Shown piece after piece: positions 11,002 through 21,301 of a stretch of DNA of 64,000 nucleotides (the stretch's first letter is position 1; the number at the start of each line of letters is the position of its first letter). The position numbers and the translations under genes are program-made. Below the pieces are notes generated by a model that saw only the letters and a program-made list of their open reading frames with translations, was not told the origin of the DNA and did no database searches. Origin of the DNA: Panax quinquefolius (lineage: Eukaryota > Streptophyta > Magnoliopsida > Apiales > Araliaceae); contig JAINUW010000763.1 of NCBI GenBank assembly GCA_020205615.1, positions 248,001 through 312,000 on the forward strand, given 5' to 3'.

Positions 11002-11645
11002 ATACGTGCTAAACAAGATGAGACAAATAATAACAAATCCCTCAAAAATTTTATATTTAGTCCTAAGCGTTCAAAGATATTTAGAATATCAAACGTCGCC
11101 TTCTAGCATGATAAAAATAATAGAGTATCAATTAATTATTATAAGTTTGTTGTGTCATCACAAGGCTTAACTTAATTCTTTGAGATGTTAATTTTATCAC
11201 ATTTGATGCTTATAAAGAAAATTTAACACAATTGTTTTGTTGTGTCACCACAAGGACAATATTTTTCTTTTTTGAATATATGGAGTGTTAGGTTGGACTT
11301 AACTTAGATAATTTTGATTCGGATGTGCCACCACTTGATTAAAATAATCTAAGAGGCAAAATAAAAGGAGTTATATGATGATGTAATTGACAAGAGTTGT
11401 CTACCTATTTATTTATATATAGTTTGTTGTGTTACCACAAGGCTATATAGATTGGAAATGGGATCCTTATTCTCACTAACAAATCTTTAATTAGATTTTG
11501 CCAAACTATATAAGTGAGGGTAATATAGTTTAATGATAATAGTGGGAGATACCAATTTAAAATAAGATTTAAATTATTTTGGTAATTAATAAAAGAATGT
11601 ATGCTAAAATGGTGTTAAGTATAAATTCATTTACAGAATTTAACA

Positions 11646-12457
11646 ATGTCTAAATTACTATCACTGCGAAACATATTAGATGCTAAATTAACTGGACAAA
11701 ATTAAACGGATTGGTTAAGGAATTTAAGAGTAGTTCTCATGACTGAAAAGCTATCTTATATCCTTAATATGCCTATCCCTACAATGGTTGTAGGCAAAGC
11801 CTCTGAGAAAGATATTGATACTTTTAGAAAGTGGCAAGATGATGCATAGTTGGCTCAATGCATCATGCTTGCATCCATGAGTAACGAGCTTCAACGTCAG
11901 CATTTAACTATGGATGCTCCTACTATACTCCTGCATATAAAATAGTTGATGGTGTGGAAAGTAGGACTGATAGATATCAAATATCTAAGGAGCTCTTCTG
12001 ATCTAGAATGACCAATGACACTACAGTACAAAAAAAGTCCTTAACATAATCAATTTGATTGAATAATTAAGACTACATATTTTTTCACGGATGGAGAGTT
12101 GAGCCAAGATTTGATCTTGTAGTCACTCTAGACTCCTCACAATTGTTGTGAATTTTTCATATGAACAAGATAGATATCAGATTTTCTAATTTGCTTAACA
12201 TGTTAAAAAATCTTGAGAGTCACTTTCCAACCAAGAAAGTCCAAGTCTTACTAGTAGGGGACAAAGGATCTTCGAAAAAGAAGAACAATTCTAAGAAGGT
12301 AAATAGAAAGGCAAAAATAAAGGATAATAAGAAGAAAACTGATAAGGATAGCAAAGAAGTTTGCTTTCACTGCAATAAGCATGGACACTGGAAAAGAAAC
12401 TGTGCAAAGCGTCTTGTAGAGCTAACCAGAAGAAGTTTAGTGATGTTTCGGTTATAA
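11646..12457 (+). pseudogene. Copia gag, stop-ridden
   Basis: The frame opens MSKLLSLRNILDAKLTG and continues TDWLRNLRVVLMTEKLSYIL, a typical Ty1/copia Gag start. In-frame stops at LTGQN* and QDDA* look like single transitions, and frame is lost after about 11940. The C-terminal part is readable at 12161-12457: LLNMLKNLESHF, a Lys-rich linker, and one zinc knuckle CFHCNKHGHWKRNC (CX2CX4HX4C) that binds RNA in the intact family. Protease follows at once, as expected for the copia polyprotein. It is not translatable. Confidence 0.88.
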
Positions 12458-12489
12458 ATACATTTTTGTTCATGATTAAAATTAATCTT

Positions 12490-12835
12490 TTTATAAGTTA
12501 AGGTGCTACTTGGGTATTGGATACCGACTTTGGTTCTCATAAATATAGATTTATGAAGGGACTGAGCAGAAGTAGAAAGCTAAACATAGGATAAGTAATC
12601 CTATATCTGGGAAATAAAGCAAATGTTGCTGCATTAGCCATATGAGCTTATAGTTTAGCACAACTTACGGGCAAATCTATTAAGTCAATAAATTGTTATT
12701 GTATTCCAGTTCTCCTTAGAAACATTATTTTCATTTTGTTATTGGACAAAAAAAAATTTGGTATTATATTTAAGAATAATTGTTGTTCTATTTATAATAA
12801 TAATGTTTTGTATAGAAATGAAATATAACTTAATG
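12490..12835 (+). pseudogene. Copia aspartic protease remnant
   Basis: The translation shows WVLDTDFGSHKY, where the family has a DTG catalytic triad: the glycine is replaced by Asp. It then shows MKGLSRSRKLNIG, the region of the second conserved block, and VLLRNIIFILLLDKK near the end. Two in-frame stops are present. The Gag-PR-IN-RT order seen downstream confirms Ty1/copia rather than Ty3. Inactive on the DTG change alone. Confidence 0.8.
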
Positions 12836-12859
12836 GATTTTGTGTACTCGACTTATGTG

Positions 12860-13540
12860 AAAAATTATTTTGCAAATTAAACAAATTATTATAAGAAAAG
12901 GAGATGATCACTTAAATAGTTGAATGTGTGTATTTGCTGAAATACAAGTGTGAATTATTTGAAAGGTTCAAAGAATTCAGAAGTGAAACAAATTGGCAAA
13001 GTATTAAGATTCTTTGATTAGATCAAGGAATAAATACTTGTGCAATAAGTTTCTAGATCATCTCAAATGGATTTCTCACAATGGACGCCTCCTGATACAT
13101 AATAATTGATTGATGTATCTAAAAGGAAAAATCGTACGTTGTTGGACATTGTGCGATCCATAATGATTTTATCGACATTCCAATATCCTTCTGGGTAATA
13201 CTCTAGAAATGGGATGCATATCTACAAAAGGTAACCTCAAAATCCGACCCGAGACTCAATAAAAGTTTTGGATAGGGAGGATTCCTAATCTTAAGTATGT
13301 TAAGATAAGGGTTGTCCAGTTTATGTGAAAAGGTTTCAAAGGTTATGCTTAGGACAAGATTTGACAAGTGCAGATTTGTGAGACATCCTAAAGTAAGTTT
13401 AGGGTATATGTTCTATAATACTACTTAGAAAAAGGTGTTTGTTGCGACACATGCTACATTCTAAGATAAAGGTGTTTATCATTGAAGGGGCTAGTGGGAG
13501 GATAATAGATCTTGAAGAGTTCAATAACCACAAAGCACTA
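12860..13540 (+). pseudogene. Copia integrase remnant, core deleted
   Basis: Recognisable pieces are FKEFRSETNWQSIKILRLDQG (core strand region) and, further on, FWIGRIPNLKYVKIR (C-terminal domain). The stretch that should hold the remaining DDE catalytic residues is largely missing between about 13030 and 13130. Many stops and frameshifts. It lies between protease and RT as in copia elements. Confidence 0.7.
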
Positions 13541-13609
13541 TAAGTCAAATAAGAGGAACCTATAGATAGATCTATTGTACAACAATCGAATCATAAATTT
13601 AGAAAAGTA

Positions 13610-14520
13610 CTGAAGATACCTGGGAGGTATAGATTCATCATAGATGATAATGATGAGGTACGCATCATAGAAGATGATGATCTAGTTACATACGATGAGG
13701 TAAGAGTTGTAGACAATCAGAGAAATGGATTGAAGCAAGCTTATCAAAAATGGAACATTCATTTTGATGAGACAATCAAAAGAGTATGATTTTATCAAAA
13801 ATAAGAATGAACCTAGTGTGTATAAAAGGGTTAGTGGGAGCGCCGTGACATTCCTAATATTATATGTTGATATACTACGGATAAGGAATGACATATCAAT
13901 ACTACAATCAATACAGATAAAGTTGTCTAAACGTTCCTCCATGAATGATTTGGGAAGAGTATCGTTATTGGTGATACAAATCAATATAGATAGATTTAAA
14001 AGGATACTCGGCTTAACCCAAGAAATGTATATTCATTTGATTCTGAAGCCGTTTAGCATGACCAACTCCAAGAGATATCTCATGTTGATGAGCCATATAG
14101 TGTATCTCTTTTAATAGTCCCCATATACTCTTAAAAGATAGATCGCATGAGTAACTATCATGTATGAAATGAAATGTATGAGACTTGATGTTGATCGGTC
14201 ATATTCTGGAGAAGATCACTACACGACAGTGAAAAACATCTTAAAGTACTTAACCGACACTAAGGATGTGATCATATTTATGGTGGGTCTGAGTTAAAAC
14301 TAGAAGGCTTAATAGACTCTAGTTTTTCAGACAAGCTAAGATGACAGAAAATCCACTTTAAGGTAAAGCGTTACCTTAAAAGGTGGTGCAGTGAATTGGA
14401 AAAGTTTTAAATAGCAAAGAGTTGTTGGTTTAGTGATAAAGACAAAGTATATAGCTATAAAACAAGTTGAAAGTTGATTGTTTGGATGAAAAGTTAATTA
14501 CAGAACTAGGAATAGTTCCT
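13610..14520 (+). pseudogene. Copia reverse transcriptase and RNase H remnant
   Basis: 13610-13740 holds the acidic linker before RT. NGLKQAYQKWNIHFDETIK and EYDFIKNKNEPSVYKRVSGS (about 13725-13840) are the middle of RT, so the N-terminal half of RT has been deleted at about 13710. The catalytic box reads LYVDILRIRND where the family has LYVDDILLIGND, so one catalytic Asp codon is lost. MNDLGRVS and MYIHLILKPFSM follow, as expected. At 14280-14520 GGSELKLEGLIDSSFSD marks RNase H, with several stops. The element is cut at 14540 by the CACTA end, and no 3' LTR is present. Confidence 0.88.
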
Positions 14521-14574
14521 AAGTCTCATCTTAGATCTAACGCTGCAAGAAAATGGCTTATCTATGACCAATAA

Positions 14575-14810
14575 TATCAGCGGCCGCTATATCTGGTTGC
14601 TGATAATAGTATTAGTGATCACTATGAATTCTAGTCGCTAGTTACTATCAGCGACCGCATGCAGTCGCTGATCGATCGCCGGTATGAATTTCCCTCCGAA
14701 AAATTGGTGTGAAATGTTGGCGCAGCGACCACTCTCTATCAGCTATCGGAATCAGTCGCTGATATGTCCACATCATTAAAAATTAGCGATCGTACGCGGT
14801 CGTTGATTCT
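14575..14810 (+). repeat. CACTA subterminal repeats
   Basis: Repeated 9-12-bp motif as ATCAGCGGCCGC, TCAGCGACCGC, AGTCGCTGAT, GCAGCGACC, CAGTCGCTGAT and TTAGCGATCG/CGGTCGTTGAT, partly arranged as small palindromes. In the family such repeats bind the transposon's own regulatory protein. Confidence 0.75.
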
Positions 14811-14869
14811 CATAAACTTAATCAGGTTCAGCAGTTTGCTCGATCAGTACTGAAGAGAAAAAAAAGAGT

Positions 14870-15000
14870 GAGAAACAGGCGAGAGGGAGAAGAGGGAGTA
14901 GGGGTAGAAGAGAAGAGGGAGGAACTTTCGCCGACGCCTTCACCACTGACATCGCCGGCCGACGCCTTCACTACCACCGATAACCCCTTTAATTAATCCC
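14870..15000 (+). other. GC-rich, exon-like block inside CACTA
   Basis: An AG-rich run (GAGAGGGAGAAGAGGGAG) is followed by GC-rich CGCCGACGCCTTCACC, with the CGCCGACGCCTTCAC/GGCCGACGCCTTCAC motif duplicated. Its composition is unlike anything nearby. It may be the transposon's first untranslated exon or a captured host sequence. No long ORF is present. Confidence 0.4.
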
Positions 15001-15151
15001 TAAACCTTTACTATTTTTCTGTTATTGTTGATTGAATGACCATGATTTGTTTTTCCGAAGATGTGAATGTGTTGATGTTCTGCTTCTAGATGTCATTTTC
15101 TTGAATTTTTTCTACTGTTGTCTTGATTATTTATATAATTCAGTTTAATTT

Positions 15152-15197
15152 GGGTTTGACTGAAAATCCAAATGGGTTTGACTGAAAATCCAAATGG
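15152..15197 (+). repeat. 22-bp tandem duplication
   Basis: GGGTTTGACTGAAAATCCAA occurs twice head to tail (period 22 bp). Confidence 0.9.
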
Positions 15198-15761
15198 GTG
15201 TCATCGTTTTGGTCTTTGGCCATGAGAATAGACAGAAAAGTTTTGGTGTCGAGCACTAGTTTGAGAGCTACTTAAAAAACACATCATTTGGTTAAAGTAG
15301 ATTTCAAGTCACAAGTGGTTACAGAGTTGTAGTGCCATTGTATGATATTTGTGTAAGTTTCTGAACTTAAAATAACATTGAAATAGTTCTGGTTAAACTT
15401 TTTAGTAAAAGACTACATAATTACTTATAAGCATGTCATGTACTATTTGTAATTATGTTCATTAGGGCTAACTCAATATGGTTATTGGTGGAGCTTGATC
15501 CGACATTAATTCAAAGGTGAATGTTTCAGCTGGATACGGATAGGGTGAAATTGTCACATTACTTACTATAGTTAAGTTCTAAAGTTTTTTGTTGCATTGT
15601 GTAAGGGATTTGATCCTAATAGGCCCAGAAAAATAATAGGATTAATATAGTAAAAGATTTTATTTATTAAAGAACAATGTTAACCATGTTAATATGAGAT
15701 TTAAAACTCCTGCAAATAGAACAAAATACACTAAACACCAATTTAAAAAATTATAACGTCA

Positions 15762-15869
15762 CCCATACTTTGTAACCAGATCCTTCAAAAGCCTAATTAC
15801 TTGCTCTCTAGAATCAGGAAATATTACTCGATAAGCACAAACAGCTTCCATAAATTCCTGAGTTGAAGC
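15762..15869 (-). pseudogene. Exon-like fragment resembling plant VPS51
   Basis: Read on the minus strand, a consensus 3' splice site (TTTTTCTAAATTTAG) opens a frame of 36 codons beginning ASTQEFMEAVCAYRVIFPDS and continuing REQVIRLLKDLVTKYG; a GTGACG donor-like site overlaps the stop. From memory of the family, plant VPS51 (a subunit of the GARP/EARP tethering complex at the trans-Golgi) has a closely similar segment with the pattern EAxxAYRxIFPDSExx. The identification is therefore plausible but not verified. No neighbouring VPS51 exons were recognised on either side. It lies within a CACTA transposon and antisense to its transposase exon, which fits a captured host-gene fragment. Confidence 0.5.
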
Positions 15870-17112
15870 CTAAATTTAGAAAAATGGATACTCAGAACAT
15901 TCATTCATTCAATTGGTAAGGGAAAGTTTATGTAACACAATAATGGTAATATTCAAAAAATGAAACAACAAACAAACATAGCTAAGCAACATAAGATAAA
16001 TTGAGTAACATCTGCTCCACAATTGCACCTCTTGCACTGTTGCACATATGTTCCCCAAAACATGAATTTGTTTTGCTATATTGCAGACTTCCCGAGGTTT
16101 ATAGCACCAAGTACTCATATATAAAATAATGAGTTGTTAACTTCAATCACACGATTAATGTTCATAAAAATAATGAGTTGTTTCCAAAATATCCATACTT
16201 GTCTAAATCTTCATATATAAGTCAAATGGCCATATATGCATTCGTATTCACAGTTGTGTTATACTTCCTTGTTGTTTAATATATGTGATGTTATGTTAAT
16301 TGCGTATACATTATTGTTGCTCTTATATGCCTACAAATGGTCAAGTATGCATTGTTTTGGACTGTTTTGGGTATCAAATGACTTTATAGGACTAATAGTC
16401 CCACATTAAGGGACTAATAGTATGCTTTCTTCTGAAATCTTGATATACACAGCGTTATAGTTTCTATAACACATTGCAAAGTCCATTAGTTGTTCTTCAA
16501 ACTTGACCATCAAGATATTTTCATCACCTAATATCCTATCCTATTTAGGAGAGTTTTTGTTGTGTTTAGATATGGACCCTAGAATATATAAAGGCAATGA
16601 GTATATGTGATGTTATGTTAATTGCTTATACATTCTTGTTGCTCTTATATGCCTAAAAATGGTCAAGTATGCTTGCCCTCGTGCATGTGGATAGTCCATA
16701 TTATAGGGGAAACTCTGCTGAAATTTTTTGGTTTGTCAGGTAATTTAGACTTGTCCCAATGCATATGCAGACCATGCATTATGCAATGATTCATATTCTA
16801 CCCCTAGGAATCTATTGACTTTAGGTTGGTGTCAGTTAAAATATGTAGGATGACATAAGACCATGCCTCATTCTAATTTAGAATCCATAACAATATACCA
16901 TGCCTTTCGGTAGTAGATCTCAAGCTGTGTAAATTTTTTTTGGCATGTATCCTTGTTTAATTCCCGAATAATCATATATGATGCACACTCATGTTATATA
17001 TGTACATATACATCTATATGTATTTATAATCATCTTAAATGGCATTGAGCTGAATTGTAAATCTTTAACAAGGGAATACAATAATTCATGTCAACATAGG
17101 TACCGTGGTATC
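15870..17112. other. Non-coding interior of the CACTA fragment
   Basis: 1.2 kb without a convincing gene. A 69-aa open frame on the minus strand (15909-16118) has no recognised motif. The only structure seen is a direct repeat of about 70 bp (16281-16351 and 16603-16672) sharing TATGTGATGTTATGTTAATT and CTCTTATATGCC. Confidence 0.6.
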
Positions 17113-17221
17113 ATGGACCTCTATTCAAACCGTAGTTGGATGAGACGACGAAAGTCAAGTGCCCAGATAGGTGCTACAACAGAATTTAGAGCTGGTTGTC
17201 AAGTATTTCTAGATTATGTGT
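17113..17221 (+). pseudogene. Start of CACTA transposase (transposase-associated domain)
   Basis: From ATG at 17113 the frame reads MDLYSNRSWM, then TTEFRAGCQVFLDYV. The RSWM...EF..G...FL.YA pattern is the N-terminal transposase-associated domain typical of plant En/Spm TNPD proteins. The frame is cut at 17221, where Ty3 LTR sequence begins, so over 90 percent of the transposase is absent. The recognition rests on a short motif, supported by the subterminal repeats upstream. Confidence 0.6.
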
Positions 17222-18852
17222 AATGATCCTTTGTATTCATTCCTTATTAAATTGTGGAAATGATCTGTTTACGTGGATTACCGCATGGCGGGGTGAAACT
17301 CCATTTGCAGTTTCAAAATTTTTCTGACCCTCAAAAATTCTAGAAAAATTTGAAATTATAATTTGATGAGTTTTCTATATTGTGTCCAAAGATGGCAATT
17401 TTTGGATGTATAGATTAAGAGTTATGGATTTTATGGGAAAAGACTATTTTAAAAGTAAACCCTTATAACTCCTTGTGGTTAACTCCAAAATTGGTGAAAT
17501 GTTTTTTGGGAGTACATGTATATAATAGGAGTATACCCTATAAATTTCAAAATTTTTGGACAAAGGTACAATTTATGATAACTGTCTAAATATTCGGCAG
17601 TTTTGGCCATATGAAAAATAGTAAATGAATTTTAAAAATTTCGAGAAAAATATATGTTCAATATGGGACTATATTCTGCTAAATCCCAGAAAAGAAATAT
17701 TTTTGGGATTGATTTGGTATTTTTCATGAAAATGAACTAGTTATGAGTAAATGAATTAAATATGTTACGTGAAGTAACAAAATTAGAAAAATAGGATTTT
17801 ATGGCTTTGGAATTCTATATAGGGTATATGCAGATTTTTGATAAGGGATTTGATCATTGGTGATAAAATCTTATGAATATGGCATTTTTGAATGATTAAA
17901 TGCATTATTTGGTAAAGTGTAAACAATTGAAATAAATTGTTTATAAGTTTAAGAAGTGATTAAAATATTGTTATAATATTAATAATATTAGATGATGAGT
18001 TTATTAAGTGATTGATAATATTTGGAAAAATTTAAAGTCTTTAATATTTATCCTTATTTTCGTTTGATTAATGCTTATATCATTGTCATCATCCTCATGC
18101 TTATATTGTGATGAAAGTCATCTTTGGCTTACGTGCATAGATGGTATAATCATGACCTGTAATGTTATAAATAATATGGTAAAAGTCCTCAGTGGCCTGT
18201 AGTGCATTGATGGATAATTTTTGGTATGATTATGACAAGGGATTATTCGGTATAGTCATGACCATTGATGATTTAATAAATATCCTTGGCCCGTAGTGCA
18301 TGGATGATTCGATGATGTGGTTTATTTATTAAGCTGAGTCTCAGCGATAAAAATTGATGAAAACATTTTAAATCATAGAAGAAAGTAGATATCATGCTCT
18401 ACTTGACTCTTCTAATGGATTGCTTATTCCGCTGCACTTAAATTTGATGTCTATTGTATTCTATCAGTTTAACATTGTTGAAGGCTAATGATAATTTATT
18501 CTGCATTATCTTAGTCATAATATTTCTTATTGGGCTAGTTGAGCTCACCCTTTCTTTCACTATTCTCCTCAGGAAATGAGAATGTAGCTAGGACTAGTCG
18601 GGGAACGGAGTAACGGTCCAGATGATAGCATTAGTAGTCCTCACTATTTTATTAAATAGTATGACAATAAATGTAATGAGGACTCCATTGATTGTGGATA
18701 TTGTCTAGATGACAATATTCTTATTAAAACTCTTAGATTATGTTTTGCTGTATTTTACATGACTGTTGTATAATTAAGTTGTATTTGAATTTTGTACCAT
18801 GTATTTGGCGACTCAAGATGGGTGATGTATACCTGTTTTGGGGGGCGTCATA
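17222..18852 (+). mobile_element. 5' LTR of Ty3 element A2, 5'-truncated
   Basis: Homologous to the last 1.6 kb of the A-type LTRs (compare 23053-24713). It begins at the last minisatellite unit and ends GGGGGGCGTCATA, where the terminal CACA has become CATA. The acceptor-like AG is at 18571-18572. The first 1.7-1.9 kb, including promoter and donor, are missing, so this LTR could not drive the element. The junction with the CACTA fragment is abrupt, indicating deletion. Confidence 0.88.
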
Positions 18853-18854
18853 GT

Positions 18855-18866
18855 TGGTATTAAAGC
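18855..18866 (+). other. Primer-binding site of A2 (degenerate)
   Basis: TGGTATTAAAGC, two or three changes from TGGTATCAGAGC, two bases after the LTR end. It confirms the 5' LTR/internal boundary. Confidence 0.8.
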
Positions 18867-19039
18867 TTAGGGATATGATCCCTGGTTGAGATGTGAGACA
18901 AGAACTAAGAGGGGAGAGACAAGGAATTCCTTCGTTAGTATGACCTACCTAAGTTTATTTGGTACTTAATTGGTCGGTCAGAGTATAGGGATAATATGTA
19001 ATATGTTAGTTAACCCTTGTTTTGTGACAGTATTTGAAA

Positions 19040-20464
19040 ATGGCATCTGAAAATATTGAGATCAGCAATGAAGCACATGAGACCGTTGAGTCACCACAGA
19101 TTAATACCCAGGATAATGTGCAACAGGAAGACAATAATCCTCAGGTAAATAACAACACCGATTAGATGATGAATGATGAAATGTTCAGAGGCTTTATGCA
19201 ATTCATGCAACATCAGGCGAGAGAGACTCCTGTTCAAAATGCAGGTGGAAACAATGGCAACCCACGGTTGGTCACCGCTATGCAGTTCAAGGAGCTAGGA
19301 CCACCAGAGTTTTTGGGAAAGCTAGAACCACTTAAGGCGAAGACGTGGTTAAAGCAGATCACCAAGATATTTGATGTATTGGGATGCTCCGAGGAGCAAA
19401 AGGTTCCCTTTGCCACATTTATGTTGCGTGAAGAGGTAGATTACTGGTGGGAATCTGTAAAACGTACCCAGCCTAACGCACTCAAGATGTCTTGGGAGAA
19501 GTTCCAAGAGCTTTTCAACAACAAGTACTTTCCCAAAAGTATTCGTCACATGAAGGAGGTGGAGTTTATAAAGTTTGAGCAAAACAATATGACCGTGTTG
19601 CAATACGAGGCTAAATTTGCGGAGTTATCCCGGTTTGCATCCCATTTGGTCGATAATGAGGAGCGAATGACGCGAATATTTCTAAGAGGTTTGAAACCCG
19701 ATATACGTCAATACCTCATTTCTCATAAACTTTGTTTATATTCAGATGTTGTGAATAGGGCTCAGTTATTGGAGCGCGATAATGAGTTAGCACAACCAAA
19801 AGGCAACGACCAACAACACGATAATAATTATACCAGTGGCAACGGCCATCGTAACAATGATAACCATCGTGGAGGAAATTATCATGCCAAGAATGGTAAT
19901 CACTTCGGTGCTAATCATGGCCAAGATAATAGGAGTGAAAATTTCAAGAAGAGAAAGTTCAACAACGATGAAAAGACAGTAGCACCAACACCCATTTTCA
20001 AGGAAGGAGAACGACTACCAATTGTATGCTTCAAATGCGGAGGGGAAGAACATATCAGTCCAAACTGCGTGATGCAGTCCAAAGCATGTTATAATTGTGG
20101 AAAAGAAGGTCACCTAGTCTGATTTTGTCATGCACCAAAGTCAAGTTCAGCTGGGACGGTGGCACCAAAGGCGGATACGGACAAAACAAAGTCGGTGGTT
20201 TCAGGGAGAGCATTTTTCGTGTCTTCTCAAAAAGCGAGTAACCCGAACGAAGTTAGCACGGGTTAGTTAATTATAAATTCTTGCGAAGTCTATACATTAT
20301 TGGATACCGGTTCTACCCATTATTTTATCTCTCTTGCTTGCGCTCAACGTTTAAATTTAACTCTAGAGAAGTTAGACTTTAACTTATCGATTGAAACTTT
20401 GTTAGGAGAAACCTTCATTACATGTGTTATCCAAGTATTGGATGAGAGTCATAATTTTGAATGA
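19040..20464 (+). pseudogene. A2 gag-protease, three in-frame stops
   Basis: One frame runs from ATG 19040 (MASENIEISNEAHETVES) to TGA 20462, broken only by TAG 19163, TGA 20120 and a TAG near 20264. The 318-codon open stretch 19166-20122 has the Ty3 capsid region (FKELGPPEFLGKLEPLKAKT, then FATFMLREEVDYWWESVKR and FNNKYFPKSIRHMKEVEF). An Asn/His-rich linker follows, then two zinc knuckles, CFKCGGEEHISPNC and CYNCGKEGHL-stop-FC. After a linker the protease starts LLDTGSTHYFISLACAQRL, so the DTG triad (Asp codon at 20303) is intact. The TGA sits where a Trp is expected (TGG to TGA). Gag packages RNA and PR processes the polyprotein. The RT that should follow is absent. Confidence 0.92.
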
Positions 20465-20979
20465 TATTTCTATTGTTAATAAATTTCCTGACGTATTCTT
20501 GAAGACTTCCTAGCCTACTTAGAGCGTGAAATCGAATTTTGTATTGACCCCAGTACAAAACCCATTTCTAAAATCCTCAAATATTTTTCTTCACCCAAAA
20601 CGAACGTAACGTGCGCCAAAGACGTTGGCTCGAGCTGTTGAAAATTTTGATCGTACCATTCAATACCATTGTGGGAAAGTGAACGTGGTAGCTGACGTGT
20701 TGAGTTGAAGATCATATGCGTTTATGAGTGCAAAGTTGTTAACACAAAGACCCATTTCGTATAACTTACAAATGATGAAGATAGAGTTAAAGACTCTAGG
20801 GACCCACGTGAAGATAACGAATGTACGAGTAGAATCGACTTTAATCGATAAAGTTAAAGCTGCTCAAGGTATAGACCCGGAGCTGATGAATATAAAGAAG
20901 AAGGTTCAAGAGGGCGTTATTCTAGAAACAAGAATCGATGAAGAGAGGAAATCTCAACTCTCAATTTTATTGGCCCATT
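20465..20979 (+). pseudogene. A2 pol remnants: RNase H tail and linker
   Basis: After a short FPDVF motif (the RT entry region), the whole RT core is missing. 20600-20715 reads RAVENFDRTIQYHCGKVNVV and then ADVLS-stop, the C-terminal end of Ty3 RNase H. 20724-20965 encodes the RNase H-integrase linker (KLLTQRPISYNLQMMKIEL ... AAQGIDPELMNIKKKVQEG). At about 20970 this linker jumps directly to the integrase C-terminal part, so the zinc-binding and DDE core domains of integrase are deleted. Confidence 0.85.
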
Positions 20980-21268
20980 TGAAATCCTTGATCGAGTAGG
21001 AACTGTGACCTATAGACTCGTTTTACCGCCAAGTATGTCGCATGTTCATAACGTTTTTTACGTATCGATGTTACGTAAATATTTGGATGACCCGAAACAC
21101 GTTATTAAATTAGAACTAGATGAGATAGCAGAAGATTTAACGTATGAGGAGATACGTGTTAAAATCTTGGACAAGAAGGATCGTATGCAACACTCAAAGG
21201 TTATACCTCAAGAGTTAGAATCTGAAATGAAGTCAAGTTATCCTCATCATACCAGGTACGTACGGTAA
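20980..21268 (+). pseudogene. A2 integrase C-terminal remnant
   Basis: FIGPFEILDRVGTVTYRLVL and PPSMSHVHNVFYVSMLRKYL followed by AEDLTYEEIRVKILDKKD match element A1 (1-409). As in A1, the VIPQ motif is fused directly to ELESEMKSSYPH, skipping the segment with WRNHAIE that element E retains. The frame is open to the stop at 21266 apart from a short deletion after YPHH. The polypurine tract follows. Confidence 0.88.
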
Positions 21269-21288
21269 TTTTGAGGGGGAAATTTCAT

Positions 21289-21300
21289 AAGGAGGGGAGA
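21289..21300 (+). other. Polypurine tract of A2
   Basis: AAGGAGGGGAGA, one base before the 3' LTR, identical to that of A1 and D1. Confidence 0.85.
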
Positions 21301-21301
21301 T

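Larger units (their letters stand above)
9389..11645 (+). mobile_element. Copia untranslated leader
   Basis: 2.26 kb between PBS and gag without an ORF that looks coding. It holds a 74-bp GC-richer tandem duplication (9561-9711), a 60-bp tandem array (9880-10190), a TA/TG microsatellite (10923-11000) and four TTGTGTCACCACAA-like dyads (11147-11440). The long repetitive leader suggests growth by slippage after insertion or in the parental lineage. Confidence 0.65.
14541..17221 (+). mobile_element. Truncated CACTA (En/Spm) DNA transposon
   Basis: The left end reads CGCTGCAAGAAAATGGC, close to the common CACTACAAGAAAA terminus. It is followed by subterminal repeats of an AGCGACCGC/TCGCTGAT motif in both orientations (14575-14810), a hallmark of CACTA elements. 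A transposase-associated exon begins at 17113 and is cut at 17221, where an LTR fragment starts; no right terminus is present. Inside are a GC-rich exon-like block (14880-15000), a small tandem duplication and a host-gene-like exon on the minus strand. It interrupts the copia element. Confidence 0.7.

Noticed and set aside
10912..11170. Short ORFs with Cys-Val or Tyr-Ile runs
   Set aside because: They are translations of the TA/TG microsatellite.
13682..13984. 100-codon minus-strand ORF
   Set aside because: Antisense shadow of the copia RT region, which is readable on the plus strand.
15909..16118. 69-codon minus-strand ORF near the VPS51-like exon
   Set aside because: Considered as a second captured exon, but no splice sites or motif fit and it does not align with what I recall of VPS51.
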